From positions 12,190,858 to 12,254,857 of the forward strand of contig NC_135218.1 of the NCBI RefSeq assembly GCF_052324685.1: 64,000 nt of DNA, written 5' to 3'. The translations under genes and the position numbers were made by a program. This DNA is from Brachyhypopomus gauderio. Its lineage: Eukaryota; Chordata; Actinopteri; Gymnotiformes; Hypopomidae. Under the pieces are notes generated by a model, which was not told the DNA's origin, made no database searches, and worked only from the letters and a program-made list of their open reading frames with translations. Below, piece by piece: positions 58,272 through 64,000 of the stretch. Each line of letters opens with the position of its first letter. The first letter of the stretch is position 1.

Positions 58272-59662
58272 CATGAAGGATTCCACCTCAATCCAGACAT
58301 TGCTGTCGCTCTCGCATACAGAAAATTAATTTGCATACTAACTCTGTAATTGCGGTTAGTGGTTATTAATACAAAATTATGAATAACCTAGATATAGCGG
58401 ACTGAATTTCATGTATGTCTCTGGATGATCCTGAATCAGTATATGCTAGTGAGCAAATAATCAAATACCTATATGTACATCACATTTTTACCAACCTGTT
58501 TATCTTTTTGTCTGTATGTTTTTTTGTTGTTGAGCACACACTTGCTGTTTTCAAAAGCTTTATCATACTGATAACTTATCTGTCCATCATTACATTATAC
58601 AATCTTTCTGTCTGTGTTCGACCTACCATCTTTTTTAGGCTGACGTGTCTTCACTTGATTCCTTATATGATAATTGAATTAAACCTCAGTTCAATAAAAT
58701 GTGGGTCCATTTGAATCATTGTGTCCTCAAATAGACTGACAAACAGAAACACATGTTCTATGAGCTTTACCTCCCACACATTCTGTGTTCTGTGTTGATT
58801 ATGAAACAAAACAAATAATAAACATGTTTATCAAATAACATTTCACTGACATTTTACTTTCTTCCTTTTACGTATTATTTCCAAAAGAAGAGGCAAATTC
58901 ATTCCTTGTAAAACAAAAACTCTAATAATCATGCACTTACATATATCTAGAAATACGTCAAATGTTGAATTCAGTATGACAGGATTAGAGAGAAGTTAAT
59001 CCATTAACGTTAACCAGTACATTCCTGTTTGACTAAGCTATTTTTATTATGCATCTCTGGTTTCACATCGTCAAAATCTTTATATCCTTCTACATCTTTA
59101 AGTAGTTGGTTCAGATAGTAGGTTTCACATCAGTTTTAATGAGGGGGATACTGTGCACGAGGGTATCCCTTCAGGAGCACTTCAATACGAATTCGGGTTC
59201 AGCGAGTTCTTTCGAACTCTCGCATCTGTATAAAAGACGACGATTTATCCTCCCTGTTTGGCGTGCAGTACGTGTTGTACACATGTAAAATACAGGAGCA
59301 CGGAGCATCATATAATCGCTAAATGAACACAGCTTTACAATGTTTACAATGGAAGCTCATTTTAGTTTACTGAAATTAGTAAACAATCTCATTCACAATG
59401 TCAATGATTTTTCCAATTATTTAGATAAAACGATTTGAGTCTATAAAAAAACTATAAAACTCGGAGTCTAATTATGTTATGGGGTTTTTGATGTTTTTTT
59501 GTTTGTTTATTTTGTTTTGTTTTCTAATAGGCGCCATTATATATGATTATATATCATGCAGGATTGTACAGTAACTACCGCGAGCTCTTACTCTTAAGCC
59601 ATATCAGTATACTGTGACGGTCATAAGATGGTTAGAATAAAGAGCATTAAACAAATACTTAC

Positions 59663-60080
59663 AAAATTTGCCTTTTGTCACCTTTTCCTTTCATATGTTG
59701 GCCCATATATCCTCATGTAACTTCAGCAAGTCTTACTGGCAAGTGCAACATGTACCTACACGGCTTGTTAAGAGCGCTGCGCGTGCGGGGGTAAAGCCCG
59801 CCCTCTCGTAGTGAGAGTACTAAATGTTCCACCGGCAATATTTCAGCCTGCACGATACCAACAACTATCAACGCGACGACCACAGCCACATGGACTTGGG
59901 AAATGAAAGAAACGACGAAGGGAGGAGGCGGAGTGAATGAGGGGAGGGCAATGAAGCCTATAGTAAAAATTAAGGGCAGGTATTGTAAACTATCCACAAA
60001 GTAACACAATGTTCTGGCTGTACTGTAGCTTTCTCTGATGAGAACACAGTGTCCTAGTAGACACCCTGACCCGTAACCCA
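59663..60080 (-). promoter_or_regulatory. fkbp5: Probable fkbp5 promoter and non-coding first exon
   Basis: A strong splice donor, TTTT/GTAAGTATT, is read on the minus strand with its last exonic base at 59663. Upstream of it (towards 59850) the DNA becomes GC-rich, with GAGGGCGGGC (a GC box) and GCACGCGCAGCGC. The first coding exon of fkbp5 begins at a splice acceptor (55779) and needs such a 5' exon. The transcription start is not fixed. Confidence 0.45.
60001..60015. promoter_or_regulatory. GRE-like site near the fkbp5 promoter
   Basis: GTAACACAATGTTCT has a perfect right half-site (TGTTCT) and a left half-site with one mismatch to RGAACA. The position just upstream of the presumed first exon is suggestive only. 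Confidence 0.3.
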
Positions 60081-60119
60081 TTACGTGCCGATCCGCCGCC
60101 TGAGTAGGGAACAGCCTGT

Positions 60120-62281
60120 ACGAGCGTGTACAGTCGACGTCCTGATATGTGGTATGAGCACAGTCTTAGCGTTGTGTTAAATCTAGATCAAGTTTAATTG
60201 TAGCATAGGACAAATGTACGTGGCGATTTTAATATTGGCAGTTGTTTTACTCTTGGTAAGACGTTTACCTCATTTGAATTCTAAAACAGTTATTGTAGCC
60301 TGTTTATTCAGTTTATCCTAGAAAAAAACCTTAACCTGCGATTCTGTCAGCAATGTTTTGCACTTTTAAAAATTAAATATAAAAGACTGAATCTGTTGAC
60401 AATGGGCAAATAGATCAACAAACTGCTTGGGATAGACTAGGCAATAATGTTCAAATGAAAGGGGGAAAAACGTACTAAGCCATCAAAATTGAAAATAGAT
60501 TACAAGAAAAATAATAAGATTACTGTGAATAAGATTATTGTGAAAATTTCCATTCCAGTACAAACTAAAATAGGCTCAAGGCCAGCTAGGCTCGGACACA
60601 CAACAATAAATGGCCAATTCTGTCAAATGAGCACATTTTGTTAGCTGGGCTTAATAACTGCACATCCTTTGTGTTCAACACTTTTAATGCAGCCTTGGGG
60701 ACGAGAACCAAAATAACATGCTGTTACTCAGGTATTTTCAACATGTTTGTTCTCTTTGTGCTAGGAGACATCATGTTCCCTGGTTTGATCACCCTGAAAT
60801 CTAAAGCCTGTCTGCTTTTAGATCCTCTTAGTCATTCCTTCATGCCCCTCAAAAGCTAAAACGCTTTCACTGTAGTCATCAAAAATACTTGGCAATGATT
60901 ATTTATTAATTGTACAAAGTGAGTGTGTGGTTCATTTCTTATAAATGATCTGTAATAAGCATGTGTCCAGTATTATACTAAAGATGCAACTTTGCAAAAA
61001 TTATATACCGGTATATTTTGCCCACTACTGTTCACATATTGTATGTATGTTTTTTTTGTTGGTATTGACAACATTTCACCACTTCATGTTTTGGAAACCA
61101 GGTTGCCAGTACTGCGTTTTGCTTCATGGACAAATAAGTATTAAAAGTAACATTTTTGACAATAACAATTACATACTGTCTAGAATTGATGTGTAAGTAG
61201 CAGCTGGTGTTCGGCAAAGCTGAGTGTGCAAAATGTTCATTGACGATGATACAAGAACTAGACAGTGAGCAAACGGGCCTTTTAAAGATGGGTTCAGCTT
61301 GCATGTAAGTGGAGCCATTGCTATATTCAAATTACATACCACAACATTTTTTAAGTATGTGTTTAAAAACACAAGTGTTCATAAACACAAGTGCTCTGCA
61401 TTCAGTAATTACTCCAGAACATTCCAAACTATTTTCTCCTGTTCTGTGGGTTTAAAAACATCCAAATCATCTGACATTGATAGACAGGACAATAATTCTG
61501 TTGCTGAGGAAGTTGCACAAATGGAGCATCTGTAATAAAACATAGAAAGGTAGTTTCAACACCATCACCACCGTCCCGTACCCCCCCCCCCCCACACACA
61601 GACACACACACACCCCACCCCAACTGTCAGATGGTGAGGAGTAAGGGTGTGACCATGGACAAAGGTAGATGTGTGAGGGACACATTGAATGTGTGAAGTG
61701 CAGGGGTGTGTATGCTGAAGGAGAGGGCAGTGTGATGGAAACTGTCACTCAGGTAGATAAATGTGTGTTCTGCCTGTTTGGTTATCAAATCATGAACATC
61801 TCACTCTGTTAGCAAAACAATGTCTCCCACTACAACTGAAAATTGCCTGACATCGAATTTAAGACATTGGGTCATTTAGTCTTTGGTTAAACAAAGACTA
61901 AGAAAGCAAAATCAGTCTGCGATTCTATATAATTAAGATTTTAAAGGTTGGGTTTGCAACAATGTAGAAACTAGGTGTTATGAATTTTTTGTACTCAACA
62001 GTTTAGAGAACCATTCCAACATAATAAAAATGGCAAGACCTATAGTATGGAATAGTAGTGATTAATTGCTGTAAACCACAAGATTCCATGACATCTCAGT
62101 TTATTGGGAGACCTAATGTTATGACATCTTTATGTTAAAATCCCACATATAATCATATAATGAGTGTAGCTTTGAAAAAGTCAACCCCACACACACACAA
62201 GGGCATGCATAAGGAATAGCCTGGATACAGTTACTTATCTATGCCTAGTATATTGTGTGTATTGCATTTACAATGTTTTCA

Positions 62282-62284
<3 letters not shown>
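60120..62284. other. Intergenic upstream of fkbp5, no gene seen
   Basis: No convincing coding exon on either strand. A poly-C run lies near 61580-61592 followed by CA-rich sequence. Short open frames here lack any recognised motif. Confidence 0.45.
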
Positions 62285-62367
<83 letters not shown>

Positions 62368-62381
62368 GACACACACACATG

Positions 62382-62415
<34 letters not shown>
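62285..62415. repeat. (AT)n-(AC)n-(GT)n compound microsatellite
   Basis: About 75 bp of AT, then a short AC-rich stretch and about 32 bp of GT. Confidence 0.95.
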
Positions 62416-62416
<1 letters not shown>

Positions 62417-63423
62417 ATGTGATGAATGCTGTGCTTAAATAATGTTTTGTAGGCTAATAAACTGATATGGGCTAATCAAATATACATTCTTGTCTTGGTA
62501 TCATTAGAGATGGAACACTCTGTAAGAATTAGGCCTGTGCCTGCAAGGCCACTTCTAAGATGAAGTCAAACTTCACATGAAACTCAAGTTCCAACAAAAG
62601 AGAATAAAATGCAGGCTCTTGTTATTTGGAACAGCGGAAGTCTTATCTGAAAATGACTCAGATGATCCATGAGGACAAGCAATTTATCTTTAGGAAAAGA
62701 CATTTTATTTCAAAATAAGATTAGTTTGTTTTGTCTTTGTAAAAATAATAAATAAATAAAATACATTTTGGTGAAAACTGTAGGCTACTCTCTAACCAGT
62801 CAGCCAACTGTGTCCACCTGTTCTGTAGCTATTTAGTGAACAGGCTACATTCCATCAGTGCACATGGCCCCAGTAATGATCAACATTAGAGTTCACTTAA
62901 CTGATTAAATTTGTTTATCCCACCCATTTAAGCTAAATGACCAGTGAAATTTTCATGCTTATGCTCAAATGTCCTTTATTTATTATTTCAAACTCCCAAA
63001 TTATCTACTTAAGAGTCATAAAGAGAAGAATAGCCATGTATTGGTTAGATTGCACCACTACAGCAAAACTCATATATGATGATCTACAAGTAATTGTCTA
63101 CTAAATTAATATGAACTATAAGTGCAAGCTAGTGCTAGCTTGGATATTTGAGGTTTTAACTAGAAGGAGCACAACCACTTAAATTATTCCATCTGATATT
63201 GCCTGCATTCAGGTCTGTCAGGAAAGAGCCAATGTAGTTATAAAAATGTTGGAGGATCTTATGTTGGTACTGAGTGATATAACCATGAATTGATTTCATA
63301 CACAAATCAAAAATGTATCATGTTACATTAAAATCTGCAAAAACCAATACAAGTTATAGCAAAATAACATGCATGTGCCAAAGTAAGTGGCACACAGACA
63401 TTCCAAAGGCATAGACATTTGTA

Positions 63424-63425
<2 letters not shown>
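62416..63425. other. Intergenic, no gene seen
   Basis: AT-rich, with no recognised frame or repeat boundary. Confidence 0.45.

Positions 63426-63493
<68 letters not shown>
63426..63493. repeat. (GT)n microsatellite
   Basis: Uninterrupted GT tract of about 68 bp. Confidence 0.95.
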
Positions 63494-63496
<3 letters not shown>

Positions 63497-64000
63497 TAGA
63501 GGAAAAAAGAATGTAATATTTGTGTCTTATGAAAGTGAGTTCACAAGGCTACCTAGTCATCAGGAAATGATACGGAACAGAATGTGCAGTACTAATCTGT
63601 TTAGAAAATACTCTGTAGCTACCCCATGTGGTTACACATAGCCTATCCATGTTTCAGTTAGCTCTGGTATGATATCTAATATCTATGGCTGAAACGTTAA
63701 TTTAAAAACAGTGGAAATTTTTAATAAATATTTTTGTTATGTTAAGGACACAAAACGCAGGTGAAAACTTTTTGACTACCCCTCTCTCTCTCTTACAGAC
63801 ACGCACACTCAAATATACACTTAAACGTAACGTTTTAGCAAAATGCCTAGAGAAACAAAAATAAAGCCATGCATCTTCATGCTTTGTGTGAGTATGTAGC
63901 ACCTATGTTTTATAACACATTCAATGCAATTAATCTTAATCAACACTAGATTTTCGTCTCCTCTCCTTGTCCTTTCCCAAAAGGTTAATGATCTCAGAGT
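63494..64000. other. Window end, no gene seen
   Basis: No coding frame with recognisable similarity. A CT-rich patch at 63780-63795 is low-complexity. Confidence 0.4.

Noticed and set aside
58745-58759. AGAAACACATGTTCT as a further GRE
   Set aside because: The right half-site is perfect, but the left half has two mismatches, including the key C. Too weak alone.
1-64000. tRNA, rRNA genes and CRISPR arrays
   Set aside because: Only a tRNA-derived SINE with A and B boxes was seen. No complete cloverleaf, rRNA segment or spaced direct-repeat array was found.

Overview
The window is vertebrate nuclear DNA, most likely from a teleost fish. It has intron-rich genes with GT-AG junctions, a dense mix of Tc1-like, hAT, L2-type LINE, tRNA-SINE and Ty3/Gypsy elements typical of fish, and long (GT)n and (AT)n microsatellites. 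There are no bacterial operons, ribosome binding sites or CRISPR arrays.

Region by region. 1-6.7 kb is a mosaic of dead or partial mobile elements: a hAT zinc-finger remnant, a LINE reverse transcriptase remnant, an intact-looking C-terminal exon of a multi-copy family, and an internally deleted Ty3/Gypsy element. 6.8-17.5 kb holds one SLC6 transporter gene (copy A, 14 coding exons, 583 aa) with its flanks, plus an inserted L2-type LINE. 17.5-22 kb is transposon debris. 22-37.5 kb is the paralogous unit with copy B (also 14 coding exons and 583 aa). Its intron 11 is swollen to about 3.1 kb by two Tc1-like elements, a third element and microsatellites. 38.1-42.8 kb is a Ty3/Gypsy element of the Gmr1-like type, with integrase encoded upstream of reverse transcriptase and a long open frame, but cut off inside the RT domain. 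44.8-45.5 kb is a non-autonomous hAT with a perfect 8-bp target duplication. 46.4-59.7 kb is fkbp5 on the minus strand: nine coding exons and a probable non-coding first exon, but the terminal coding exon was not found. Its introns carry palindromic MITEs, a hAT nested inside another hAT, a tRNA-SINE and a perfect palindromic glucocorticoid-response-element match. 60.1-64 kb shows no gene.

How the genes relate. The two SLC6 genes are a tandem duplication in the GAT2/GAT3/BGT1 group (GABA, betaine or taurine uptake). Exon lengths are identical, some intervals (including introns 3-6) are almost identical, and others are diverged, which suggests gene conversion. Both copies share two substitutions near the central binding site (TM1 Glu to Gln, TM8 Gln to Glu). 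fkbp5 encodes an Hsp90 co-chaperone of steroid receptors. It carries a proline where human FKBP51 has Leu119 and FKBP52 has Pro119. The transporters and fkbp5 show no functional link beyond being neighbours.

Limits: all splice models come from reading junctions and protein similarity by eye. Family names come from remembered motifs, not from searches.
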